Positions 25,626-34,500 of a stretch of 64,000 nucleotides of DNA are shown here, piece by piece (the stretch's first letter is position 1; each line of letters starts with the position of its first letter). Below the pieces are notes generated by a model. It did not search any database. It saw only the letters and a list, made by a program, of their open reading frames with translations, and was not told where the DNA came from. The stretch is from contig JAYKGV010000003.1 of assembly GCA_035285595.1 (NCBI GenBank), forward strand, positions 62,001-126,000, read 5' to 3'. This DNA comes from VGJW01 sp035285595. Lineage in GTDB: Bacteria > Cyanobacteriota > Sericytochromatia > S15B-MN24 > VGJW01. The position numbers were made by a program, and so were the translations under genes.

Positions 25626-27463
25626 TCGACCGTAACCGACTTGGCAAGGTTACGTGGCTGGTCAATGTCCTTGCCCAGGATTCGCGCGATGTCATAAGCC
25701 AACAATTGAAGGGGCACCGCATTGATGATGGGCGACAGCAGCTCGGGGCAGTCGGGCACGTACAGCACCCGATCCACGTGGTGGGCAATCTGGGTGTCTC
25801 CTTCCGTCGCCACGGCGATGACGGTCCCTTTGGCTGCGCCCTTGCGGGAACGTGCTTCCTGGATGTTGCTGACCATTTTGTCGTATGTCGCGCTACGGGT
25901 GGCGATGGCCAATACCGGCATCGCCTCGTTGATGAGGGCGATGGGACCGTGCTTCATCTCACCTGCGGCATATGCCTCGGCGTGAATGTAGGAAATCTCC
26001 TTCAGTTTGAGGGCGCCCTCGAGGGCCGTGGGATAGTTGATGCCTCGTCCCAAGAAAAGGAAATTCTGTGACAGCGCGAAGGCCTCGGCCAACGCCCGAA
26101 CCTGGGGTGCCATCTCGAGGGTGCGGGTGACCAGCGCCGGCAGATGCTTGAGGTCCCGGATGAGTCCTGCAGCCTCGGCATCGGAAAGCGTGTCCCGGAC
26201 TTGGCCGAGATGGATCCCGACCAGCAGCATCGCCGCCACCATGCTGGTGTAGGCTTTGGTCGAGGCCACACTGATCTCGGGACCTGACTGCAACGCGAGA
26301 ACGGCGTCCACTTCCCGGCCCATCGTGGAGCCGATGGCGTTGATGATGCCCAAGGTGGGACAGCCAAGACGTTTGGCCTCGCGCAGGGCCGCGAGGGTGT
26401 CCGCGGTTTCACCCGACTGTGAGATGGCGATGACGAGGGTATCCCGTTCGAGGATCGGTCGGCGGTAGCGGAACTCGGAGGCCACGTCGACCTCGACGGG
26501 CAGGCGAGCAAGGTCTTCCAGCACATACTTCCCCACGAGACCCGCATAGTAGGCGGTTCCGCACGCCACGACCACGACACGGCGGATGCTCCGCAGGATA
26601 TCGTCGCTTAGCCGCTGGTCTCCGAGGACGATGCGGTTGGCTGCCTGGTCCAGCCGTCCACCCAGCGTGTTGGTGAGGCTGGAAGGCTGTTCGTGGATTT
26701 CCTTGAGCATGAAGTGCTCGAATCCCGCCTTTTCGGCGGCGGCCGGATTCCAGTCGACCCGATGGACTTCGTGCGCACGAGGCTGCCCCTCGAGATCGGT
26801 GACGTGGACGCCATCGGGGCCGATGCGGACAAGGTCGCCGTCGTCCAGGTAGATGACAGAACGGGTGTGATCGAGCAGCGCGCTCACGTCTGAGGCCAGG
26901 AAGGACTCTGCTTCGCCCACGCCGGCCACGAGCGGGGCCCCGTGCCGAACACCGACGATGGTATCGGGATGCTCCTGATGCAGGAAGGCGGCGGCATAGG
27001 TTCCTTCGACGCGCTGCAGCGCCGCACGGACGGCTTCGGCCAGATCGCCGGCATAGCAGCTGCCCACCAGGTGGGCGAGAACTTCACTGTCGGTATCGGA
27101 CTGAAATGCGTGACCCTGATCCAGCAGTTCTTCCTTCAGGGCCAGATAGTTCTCGATGATGCCATTGTGGACCACGACCAAGCGGCCCGTGGCATCGGTG
27201 TGCGGATGTGCGTTGTAGGTGGTCGGTCGGCCATGGGTGGCCCAGCGGGTGTGCCCGATGCCAGCCGTTCCCGTCAGAGGAGCGCGGCTCAGCCCCTCGG
27301 CGAGGGCCTGAAGCTTTCCTACCTCACGCCGTATCTGAAGCTGGCCTTGCTCCAGAACCGCAACTCCCGCTGAGTCATAACCGCGGTACTCGAGACGGCG
27401 AAGGCCGCCCACCAGAACGTCGGAAGCCTGCTTGGGCCCCCAATAACCGACAATGCCGCACAT
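25622..27463 (-). CDS. glmS: Glutamine--fructose-6-phosphate aminotransferase
   Basis: A 613-residue enzyme making glucosamine-6-phosphate for peptidoglycan and lipid A precursors. The N-terminal class II glutaminase begins MCGIVGYWG, where Cys becomes residue 1 and is the nucleophile; HTRWATHGRPT and DTDSEVLAH follow. Two SIS domains form the isomerase half (SQSGETADTLAALREAKR). The C-terminus ends in the conserved AKSVTVE. An AT-rich TAAAAT box (minus strand, 27517-27522) might be its -10. No glmS ribozyme was recognised upstream. The stop overlaps hemB. Confidence 0.97.
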   Translation of the reverse strand: MCGIVGYWGPKQASDVLVGGLRRLEYRGYDSAGVAVLEQGQLQIRREVGKLQALAEGLSRAPLTGTAGIGHTRWATHGRPTTYNAHPHTDATGRLVVVHNGIIENYLALKEELLDQGHAFQSDTDSEVLAHLVGSCYAGDLAEAVRAALQRVEGTYAAAFLHQEHPDTIVGVRHGAPLVAGVGEAESFLASDVSALLDHTRSVIYLDDGDLVRIGPDGVHVTDLEGQPRAHEVHRVDWNPAAAEKAGFEHFMLKEIHEQPSSLTNTLGGRLDQAANRIVLGDQRLSDDILRSIRRVVVVACGTAYYAGLVGKYVLEDLARLPVEVDVASEFRYRRPILERDTLVIAISQSGETADTLAALREAKRLGCPTLGIINAIGSTMGREVDAVLALQSGPEISVASTKAYTSMVAAMLLVGIHLGQVRDTLSDAEAAGLIRDLKHLPALVTRTLEMAPQVRALAEAFALSQNFLFLGRGINYPTALEGALKLKEISYIHAEAYAAGEMKHGPIALINEAMPVLAIATRSATYDKMVSNIQEARSRKGAAKGTVIAVATEGDTQIAHHVDRVLYVPDCPELLSPIINAVPLQLLAYDIARILGKDIDQPRNLAKSVTVE

Positions 27464-28253
27464 GACCGCTGTGAACTCCCTCGTTCGAATCGTCAGGTAA
27501 AGGGAAGAGGTTGTTCATTTTAGGCCATTGGGCCCACCGCGTGCGTCATGTTCCTGTCACGGTCGCCGTCGTCGACCTGCCAGAGGTTCGTATCGGCAAG
27601 GCACGTCTTGGCTTTCTGACCACCAGCCGATGACGGGCTGCTTGCTTTCTTCGCGAACGCGGCGAGGTCTTCCGTCATCGGCCAGGATGAAGGCTCTGGG
27701 CGCCGGAGGACTCCGCTCCTCCGCCCGGAAGGACCCGCCATCCAGAAGCCGCCATGGAGCCGAGAGACGCAGCGGCCGCCGGAGGCGACGAAGGGGGGGC
27801 GGAACCTTGTCGGGGCGGGGTGGGCCGCACGGGACTCGGTCGGAATGCATGGTGCAACGCAGGCTTCGAGGCGCTGTGCCGGGCGTAACCGACTTCCTTA
27901 CGGCTCGCCAAGTTCGTTCTGCTCGTCCGATTTTGAGGCCACGGAAACAGGTGGGGACTTCGGCAGGACGAGGGAGACAGCAGGTCCCAAAGAAAGCCCG
28001 GTAGGGTCGATGCCTACTGTGGGCAAGAGGTCGGCCCGCGTGTCCGAAACGTGAGGCCAACGGACCTGTACTGATTTCTCAACCCTGCCAAGGCTGTTCT
28101 ACTTGCTCTGAGCGTAGGGGTTGAAGGTTAGGAATGGGTTAAGTTGGCGCTCTCTACTTTACTTTCTCTTAAGATTAACGGAAGATTAAAGGGCGTCGGA
28201 GGAGGTCCTTCGGCACTTCCCCCGCTCGCCTCCGAGGACAGGTCAGCCAAGCG
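27464..28253. other. 790-base stretch without a supported gene, between divergent glmS and ubiA-like genes
   Basis: Both strands contain frames of about 160 codons (27528-28004 plus, 27557-28060 minus), but their Arg/Pro/Ser-rich, motif-free products look like shadow reading of GC-rich DNA. The left part (27540-28030) is very GC-rich; the right part (28060-28200) is clearly more AT-rich and promoter-like. I looked for RNase P RNA, tmRNA, SRP RNA, glmS ribozyme and tRNA signatures and did not find them. GlmS promoter elements probably sit at 27517-27560 and the ubiA-like promoter at 28120-28200. Confidence 0.5.
28171..28192 (+). promoter_or_regulatory. Two tandem 11-base repeats (AAGATTAAcGG / AAGATTAAaGG)
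   Basis: AAGATTAACGG is followed immediately by AAGATTAAAGG. An 11-base period places both copies on the same DNA face, as in sites for OmpR/PhoB-type response regulators. The complementary strand (CTTTAATCTTC then CGTTAATCTTA) is loosely like the cyanobacterial Pho-box repeat. It lies about 60 bases upstream of the ubiA-like start in an AT-rich island. Confidence 0.4.
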
Positions 28254-29252
28254 ATGCAGCTGCATGCCGCCCCTCCAACCCTTCGAGTGCTTCGGGCCGA
28301 GACCGTCTCGTTGCCCACGCACCCCGAGCGTGCCCCTTGGCAGTTGTCGCTTCGCACGGCACGACCGGCGAGGTGGCTGTTGCCTGTCGCCGCCATGGTA
28401 GCCGGTGCCTTGGCGACGGGGGCCGTCCCGATTTCGGCCGTGGGGCTGACCAGGCTTCTCTTCGGGGCTGTCCTTTGCGGGCCTTTGGTGGCGGGTCTGA
28501 GCAGTGTCGTCAACGCCATCTTCGATCGTGATCTCGATGCCGTGAACCATCCCGAACGGCCACTGCCGTCGGGGGCGCTGCCGCTCAACGTCCTCGTGGC
28601 CCAGATGGGCTTGATGGGCATGCTCATGCTCTTCTTCGCCCACTTGCTGGATCATGGCCTGGGGCTGTCTCTCTCTGGCAGGTTCGGGGTCGGGAGCAGG
28701 GATGGGGCAGGAGTTTTCTACGCCACCCTGACTTCTTCCGCGCTGGCCTTTGCCATGAATGCCCCACCCCTGTCCTTGCGGCGTCAGACCTGGGCCAGCG
28801 GACTTTTCAACGCCCTTTCCGTCATCTTCTTGCCTTGGCTTGTCGGTATGCTGCTTTTCGCTCACCTTGACTCGGGAGCGGTCCTGCTAGGTGCGGGATT
28901 TACCTATGGAGCGGTTGGACTTTTCACTCTCGGGACCCTCGGCAATGTGGACGCACACCGGCGTGTGGGCCTTAGAACCTTGGCCGCCTTGTTGGGGCCC
29001 GAGATGGGGCTGCTCATCGGATCCATGCTGCTCCTGACAGCTCTCCTGGCCGTCGCCATCCTCCTTGGAGTTCACCATCCCGCGCCTGCAGTGGCCATCG
29101 TCCTGTCGGCGATTGCACAGTTCACGGTGGTCTGGCGGGGATTCCGCGCCCAGCCGGGTCAACCAATCTGGTATGCCATCTCAGCTGGGTTATTTGCGTT
29201 CGCCATGATTTTGGCAGGTGCCACAGGGACCAAGGGAAGTCTGCTCTCCTGA
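28254..29252 (+). CDS. UbiA-family prenyltransferase, ChlG/BchG-like
   Basis: A 332-residue membrane protein with about eight helices. The first Asp-rich motif, NAIFDRDLDAVNHPERPLPSG, follows the chlorophyll/bacteriochlorophyll synthase pattern (N-x3-DRxxDaxNxPxRPxPSG) more closely than that of heme O or menaquinone enzymes. The segment YATLTSSALAFAMNAPPLSL followed by a PW motif (IFLPWLVGMLLF) also parallels ChlG. The second metal motif, usually ND-x5-GDR, reads LG-x-NVDAHRRVG: the two Asp positions are Thr and His, with an Asp one site over. The enzyme may be inactive or use another prenyl acceptor. It is monocistronic, with no photosynthesis genes nearby. The start at 28254 lacks a good ribosome site. 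Confidence 0.75.
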   Translation: MQLHAAPPTLRVLRAETVSLPTHPERAPWQLSLRTARPARWLLPVAAMVAGALATGAVPISAVGLTRLLFGAVLCGPLVAGLSSVVNAIFDRDLDAVNHPERPLPSGALPLNVLVAQMGLMGMLMLFFAHLLDHGLGLSLSGRFGVGSRDGAGVFYATLTSSALAFAMNAPPLSLRRQTWASGLFNALSVIFLPWLVGMLLFAHLDSGAVLLGAGFTYGAVGLFTLGTLGNVDAHRRVGLRTLAALLGPEMGLLIGSMLLLTALLAVAILLGVHHPAPAVAIVLSAIAQFTVVWRGFRAQPGQPIWYAISAGLFAFAMILAGATGTKGSLLS

Positions 29253-29390
29253 ATCTTTACCTCGGCTTGTTCTCGTGATAGCGTGAAGGGGTAGGCGGCA
29301 CGGTCCCGCCTTCCTTGGCGCAACTTTCACATAGCTTGAAGCCGATACGCAGATAACTTCGTCGTTCCTCGCCAAGCCTACGAAGGCCGA

Positions 29391-30176
29391 ATGTCGGAGG
29401 CGTTTTTGTCGGATTTTGCATCGCCCGAGGTCGGGCTTTGGGTCAGGTCCAGGAACAAGGTCCAGTCGGGCGGAAAAGTCCTGCGCTGGCCGGGCGCGCG
29501 AGAGGCACTCGGTCTGGGTGCCGCAGCCCTGATTGCAGGTGCTGGTGCCTCTTGGGCCGGCAGGATGGCCATTGGACCCGCCGGACGTGACGTAGCGGTC
29601 ACGTGGCCTTCCTCCTCCCGAAGCGTGATGGCTCGGGCCCGTGCGGGAGAGATCTCCAGAGTTCCCGGGAGACAGGAGGCCGAGCAGGTCCGGACCTTCG
29701 GTTTGCGGGAAGGGCGCCGAGCCTCTTATCCTTATGCCGCCTTGATCCGGCGAGTTGCCGCGGAGCACGGACTTCCTGCCAGTCTCGTGGCGGGGGTGAT
29801 CAAGATCGAGTCAGGATTCGATCCTAACTGCCTGAGTCCGGTGGGGGCCGTGGGCCTGATGCAGGTCATGCCGGCAACGGCCCGTGGTCTGCGCAGAAAG
29901 CTTGGCCTGGGCAGCATCGACCTTTATGACCCCGAGCAGAACATCCGGATCGGCACATACTTCCTCAAGGCCTTGTTGCGGGAGTTCGGCGGTGACCTCT
30001 CGATGGCCCTCAGCTACTACAATGCCGGCCGTCGCGGCATCATCAGTCGCGGCAGGTATCGAAACGGACGATACATCCGGGCGGTCATGGGTTCGTATGA
30101 TCGATTCCGTAGGGACGGAACCCGGCCACTTCAGTTGGATGCAGCTGTCGTGACACCAAATTCCAGCTCGAGATAG
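29391..30176 (+). CDS. SLT-domain lytic transglycosylase
   Basis: A 261-residue protein. A hydrophobic segment near residues 40-58 (LGLGAAALIAGAGASWAG) acts as signal anchor or uncleaved signal, with an unusually long cytoplasmic-looking N-terminus before it. The C-terminal 150 residues are a soluble lytic transglycosylase domain: VIKIESGFDPNCLSPVGAVG, with the catalytic Glu in IES, then LMQVMPATA, the LYDPEQNIRIGTYFL motif and ALSYYNAG. Such enzymes cleave the glycan of peptidoglycan to 1,6-anhydro-muropeptides. The start may lie later than 29391, since the ribosome site is weak. Its 3' end may overlap a small minus-strand gene. Confidence 0.85.
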   Translation: MSEAFLSDFASPEVGLWVRSRNKVQSGGKVLRWPGAREALGLGAAALIAGAGASWAGRMAIGPAGRDVAVTWPSSSRSVMARARAGEISRVPGRQEAEQVRTFGLREGRRASYPYAALIRRVAAEHGLPASLVAGVIKIESGFDPNCLSPVGAVGLMQVMPATARGLRRKLGLGSIDLYDPEQNIRIGTYFLKALLREFGGDLSMALSYYNAGRRGIISRGRYRNGRYIRAVMGSYDRFRRDGTRPLQLDAAVVTPNSSSR

Positions 30177-30283
30177 GACAGCATTTTCTGTACGGCGGTC
30201 TCTCGATCAGGGACGACGAAGCATCGAGCAACTGTCGTGGTGTCATCGAGTTCGGCGGTGATCCAAAAGTGCTGCATGGCCAT
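30131..30283 (-). CDS. Possible 50-residue protein
   Basis: An open frame from ATG 30283 to TGA 30131 encodes a protein of ordinary composition (MAMQHFWITAELDDTTTVAR then CFVVPDRETAVQKMLSYLEL), unlike the Arg/Pro-rich shadow frames common here. Its last 46 bases overlap the end of the transglycosylase gene on the other strand. There is no clear ribosome site. No family is recognised, and the call rests only on composition and predicted alternating strand and helix. Confidence 0.3.
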   Translation of the reverse strand: MAMQHFWITAELDDTTTVARCFVVPDRETAVQKMLSYLELEFGVTTAASN

Positions 30284-30358
30284 CCGTTAGCTGAGGGGGG
30301 GTGCTTGATCTATCGTGGATTATCCTCGAGCTTCGGTTGTCCCGACGTAAAGCGAAAT

Positions 30359-31201
30359 TCAACTTTGCGCCAAGCCTCGCCACAGTGTCAGGACTCGTGG
30401 CAGGTGTGCGGGGACCAGGGCGGAAGGGGCGGGCACGCGCAACAGCAAGGCGGCTGCATGTGCCTCGGCCAAAATATCCAGAGCGGGTTCCTCGTAGGCG
30501 AAATTGAGCATCACCACGTGTCCATCTCGGCCCGCAAGCCGGCGCGCGTGGGTGAACAGGACCTCGGGCTGGTAGCGCTCGAGTGGCAGTCCCCAGTCCA
30601 GGTGTTCATCCACGTTCATGATCGGCAGCAACAAGAACACCAAGTCCTGGGGTTCGTTGAAGTGCAGGGCATCCATCGCGAGATAGCGCGCCGATGGGCA
30701 GGGCGCACGGTGCCAGGTCGCCCAGTCCCACCGAGAGTGGAAGTCCCGGTACACACGGAAGGCATCGATTTCAAGGCCAGTCAGCAACACCTCGCGCGGA
30801 CCCCCGTATCCCTTCCGCAGCAGGGCTTCGAGGCCTCTAACGTAGTGCCAAGTCTTGGCGCCGATGTCGGCCACCCGAAGCGGGTCCGGCAAAGGCCCGG
30901 GGAGATGCTGAAGCGCGAGGTCTGTCGCGGCCACGATGTCCAGAGCATCAAGCACCCAGCTTGCCTCGGCAGACAGCGTGGCCAGATCCACCCCCAGGGG
31001 AGCGATGAGGGTATCCACCCGCAACCTTGCCGACTCAGGATCCTCGACTCCTTTCAGCAGGGAGCGCAGATCAACTGGCGCCACCTGCCGAATGGGGCGG
31101 CGATACGCCAGCGTCTCGCGGATGCTCCACGTCATCCGATTGGCCAGGCTCCACAGAGTAGACGGAAGGCCCCGGGGTCGTGCGAAGTCCACCCGTTGCA
31201 C
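30359..31201 (-). CDS. Methyltransferase-like protein of unknown function
   Basis: A 280-residue protein starting at a GTG one base after the stop of the 104-residue gene. The segment LRVADIGAKTWHYVRGLEALL resembles motif I of class I SAM methyltransferases (a DxGxxxW/G turn), and VLLTGLEIDAFRVYRDFHSR resembles the acidic motif II. Further on, LAMDALHFNEPQDLVFLLLPIMN fits motif IV. The usual Gly-rich loop is incomplete, so function is uncertain. Together with the upstream 104-residue protein and the large AAA/TPR protein it forms a three-gene minus-strand unit with tight or overlapping junctions. Confidence 0.5.
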   Translation of the reverse strand: MQRVDFARPRGLPSTLWSLANRMTWSIRETLAYRRPIRQVAPVDLRSLLKGVEDPESARLRVDTLIAPLGVDLATLSAEASWVLDALDIVAATDLALQHLPGPLPDPLRVADIGAKTWHYVRGLEALLRKGYGGPREVLLTGLEIDAFRVYRDFHSRWDWATWHRAPCPSARYLAMDALHFNEPQDLVFLLLPIMNVDEHLDWGLPLERYQPEVLFTHARRLAGRDGHVVMLNFAYEEPALDILAEAHAAALLLRVPAPSALVPAHLPRVLTLWRGLAQS

Positions 31202-31202
31202 G

Positions 31203-31517
31203 TCAGGCCCGGAAAAAGCCCTTGGGGCCGGTGGGGACTCCCGAGGACCGGAAAGCTTCCTCGACGTGGTAGCCCGCCCGATCCACCGGTCTCATGTCCA
31301 GAAAGACCACTTTGGTCCCGGCGACATGTCGAACGGTGTAGATGACCCCTTCCAAGGGGACGGGGTAGGGGCGCGGCGCGCGTTGCAGGAATCTACGGAC
31401 TGCGGATTCGGGACAAGTACCCGAGGGTACGGCCAACACGGCGAAGTGGGGCCATTGAGTCTCGTCGGGTTCGATTTCCCCGAGTGCGTGGCGAATCAGT
31501 CGTTCCCGCTCGTCCAT
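31203..31517 (-). CDS. Small protein of unknown function
   Basis: A 104-residue protein between the AAA/TPR regulator and the methyltransferase-like gene. Its first 22 bases overlap the end of the AAA/TPR gene, and its stop is one base from the next start. The sequence has a helical N-terminus (MDERERLIRHALGEIEPDE) and several beta-like strands (HFAVLAVP; GVIYTVRHVAGTKVVFLDM). No family is recognised and no signal peptide or membrane segment is seen, so it is probably cytoplasmic. Confidence 0.6.
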   Translation of the reverse strand: MDERERLIRHALGEIEPDETQWPHFAVLAVPSGTCPESAVRRFLQRAPRPYPVPLEGVIYTVRHVAGTKVVFLDMRPVDRAGYHVEEAFRSSGVPTGPKGFFRA

Positions 31518-34500
31518 GCCGGCATGCTATCATCCCACGCCTCGAAGGCATCGAAAGTGGCCAGCGGAGCAAAGGCCTCGCCGGCGCCCACGTCCCCAGC
31601 CTGCTGTTCCTGACGCAGGAAGGTCCAGTAGGGTTCAAGTGGAATAGGGATGCGGATGCGGCTTGCCCGTAGCGCCAAGTCCTCGAGAGAGACATGAGAG
31701 GGCCTGCCGAGGGTCTTCAGGCTAAGGGCGCGCATGATGTCGAACCACATCGCCCAAGTGGGGTGCTCCGCTTGGGCCACGAGGTTGCAAGCTTCGGCGA
31801 GATGCTCGAGGGCCGTTTCATATTTGCCTTGGACGAAGGCCACGTGGCCGGCGCTGCCCCAAGCTAAGGCACGGGCCAGATGAGCTTCCGTCGGAGCGGA
31901 ACTGGCCGACTCCAGGGCTTGCCGAACCGAGAGGTCGGCGCCCGTGCCCTCGTCGGCTTCCGCACGCGCGATGCCAACGACGGCATGTAGAACGGCAAGA
32001 TCTGCAGCGGCTCCCTCAAACGGGCTTGGCAACTCCCGAAGCAGGGTGTCCCGCATGCCGGCAAAAAGCCAAGCCACGGCCAAGAGCAGCTGCTCTTGCA
32101 CAATCTTGCGGTCCGCCAAGGCGCTGCGAAAGTGTTCCGCAAGCTCCAGGACCGTCGGCGCGTCGCCCTCCTCTAGCGCGAGCCGTCCTATGAGGCACGC
32201 GATTTCCCGCAACCCCGCCGGTTCGAGCGTGACTTGCAGGGCTTGCCGCAGGCTGCGCTGCGCGAGTGTCAGATTCCCGTTCTTGCGGTGGGCTTCGGCA
32301 AGCAGCATCAAGGTTTCGCCAAGAGCATCCGGCTCGCGCAAGGACTCATAGATCTCAAGCGCATTCCGGCCCACGACGAGGGCTTCCTCGGGTAGCCCTT
32401 CCCATAGTCGAACTTTACCTTGCAGTCTCAGCAAGTCAGCTGCGGCAAGTCCGTGAGGATCGGAGTGCAGGACGAAATCCGCCCGCCGGGCCGCAGACTT
32501 CGCCACATCCCAACGCTCCTGGCGTGCAGCCAGCAGTCCCACCTCGATGAGAAATTTCGCCTGCTGTCCGGTCTCCCCGAGCAGTTCGGCCACGCTCAGG
32601 CCCTCCTCGGCAAAGGCCATGGCCTTGGCGAAGTCTCCTCGCAGTCCCGCGATACGCGCCAGCTGGGTTCGACTTTCGTGGCGTTTCGCGATCGGCAACA
32701 CGTCGTGTAGGCTCTGCCAGAGATGTTCGGCCTCCGAAACGCTGCCGAATTGCAACTCCAGTCGAGCCACATCCCCCTGTGCGGCATGCAAGGCATCGGT
32801 CTGGCTGTCGGGTAGGCTTCGAAGCAGCCGCAAAATCTGATGCGCGCGCCGCAGGGCCTCGCTACCCTGCTTGCGATCATGGGCCAGTGCCATGGCTCGG
32901 TGGGCCCACTCCAGGGCTTCTCCGTAGGCGGCGCCCTCTTCCAGAAGGTCAGCTACACGGTCTTGCACCTTCTCCAAGTGTTCCTGATGGCGATCCACGA
33001 GTTTCATCGCCAGCTGGCGCTTCACGGCTTGCCGTTGCTCCGGCGTCCAACCGGCGGCGGTGAGTGTTCGAAGGGCCTCTTGGCGGAAACAGACCTCCTG
33101 GCCTTCAACAGACAGCAAGCCTGCATCCACCAGTGTCTGCACGAGGTCTGGCATTTCTTCCCTGCCGAGCAAGTCTTCCAGGTCTTCCCACGCCACCCTC
33201 GATCCGATGACGGCGGCAGTGGCCAACGCATGCCGGGCAGCCGGCGGCAGACGGGCTTCCTTGGACTGCAGCAGAATCGACAGGCTTTCGGGGACCAAGG
33301 AGCTTCCGGATATCCCCTGCAGGACCGTCCAACCGTCACCTCCGTAGCGCACCGTACCCGACGCAAGCAAATCGAAGGCCAGTTCGCGCAGGAACAGAGG
33401 ATTGCCTCCTGCGTGCCGCACGTTTTCTTGAAGGACCGTGCGGAGGTCCGGCGTCCACGTCTCTCGATGGGCATCCAGGCCCATGGCGCCTGCGAGGCAA
33501 GCCAGGGCCTCATCTTCGCCCAGTGGCGGAAGGTGTGTGACGGTCAGGTCTAGCCCGGTCTCGGGCAGGACGAACCGCTGGGTGCTCGTGAGGATGACCC
33601 AGAGACGGTGGCCGGCCGAGGGGGTGGTTTGCAGAAACTGTTGCCACCATGCCCAGGAGTAGGCGTCGGTCCATTCAATGTTGTCCACTGCCAGCACCAC
33701 GAGACGATGCCGCGAGGCATCCCACAGAAAGTTGGACAAGTGGGGAAGCAGCTGTTGGATTTGTTCAATGGACGGCGATTCGGTCCGGGACAGGCCGCTC
33801 AGCAGGGGCCATAGAAATTCCGCATGGGTGTCGGGCCATTGCTTCCCGAAGGCCGCGGCGTTCGGCCAAGGAGTTCCTTGGTCCGGGTCGGCCAGGATCT
33901 GGTCAATCAAATCGCGGACGAGACCGAAGTCACGATCCGGCGAGAGGCTGTGCACCCGAACCAGAAGCAGTCGGGAGAGCGAATCTCGTTGGGCTTCCGC
34001 CTGGGCCTCGACGACGAGACGGGACTTGCCTGCTCCTTCCGGGCCTGTCAGCACCCATACCTGAGGATGGCCGTCGACACAGGCTGCCAGCATACCCGCC
34101 AACTTCCGTCGCTCGGCCGTACGGCCGTACAGGGGAGACACCCGGTGCGGGTCCAGTCGGCGTTGGCCGGGAAGCAGCCACGAGAACTCTTCCTCGGCTG
34201 CAGGCTCGACGTCGAAATTGGCCTCCATCAATCTTGCGGTCCGCAGAGGCATGCCGATGCGTCCTTCCGGAAGTCCTGCCAGTCGAACGAGGGCTTCCTG
34301 ACCCATGGTCGTTTCGGCCAAGGACAAAATGCGTCGTGGCAGGCTGCCGTGGCAGAGCCATGCCCTGGGTTCCCTGACCTCGCAGGCTGACCTACGGGCC
34401 ATCAGGTCAAGTGCGGCGGCAGCGGCTCGACGAAGGTCGTCTTCGCGGGGATAGGGGCGTCCGAAAGCTGCGAGGATCTGACCTTCCTGCGACGACTCAA

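Noticed and set aside
27464..27800. glmS ribozyme or T-loop-like GTTCGAATC near 27482
   Set aside because: The flanking stems do not pair as in a tRNA or tmRNA T-arm, and conserved ribozyme core segments are missing.
27557..28060. Minus-strand frame of 167 codons upstream of glmS
   Set aside because: Arg/Pro/Ser-rich without motif or ribosome site, and overlapped by an equally long plus-strand frame; typical of GC-rich non-coding DNA.
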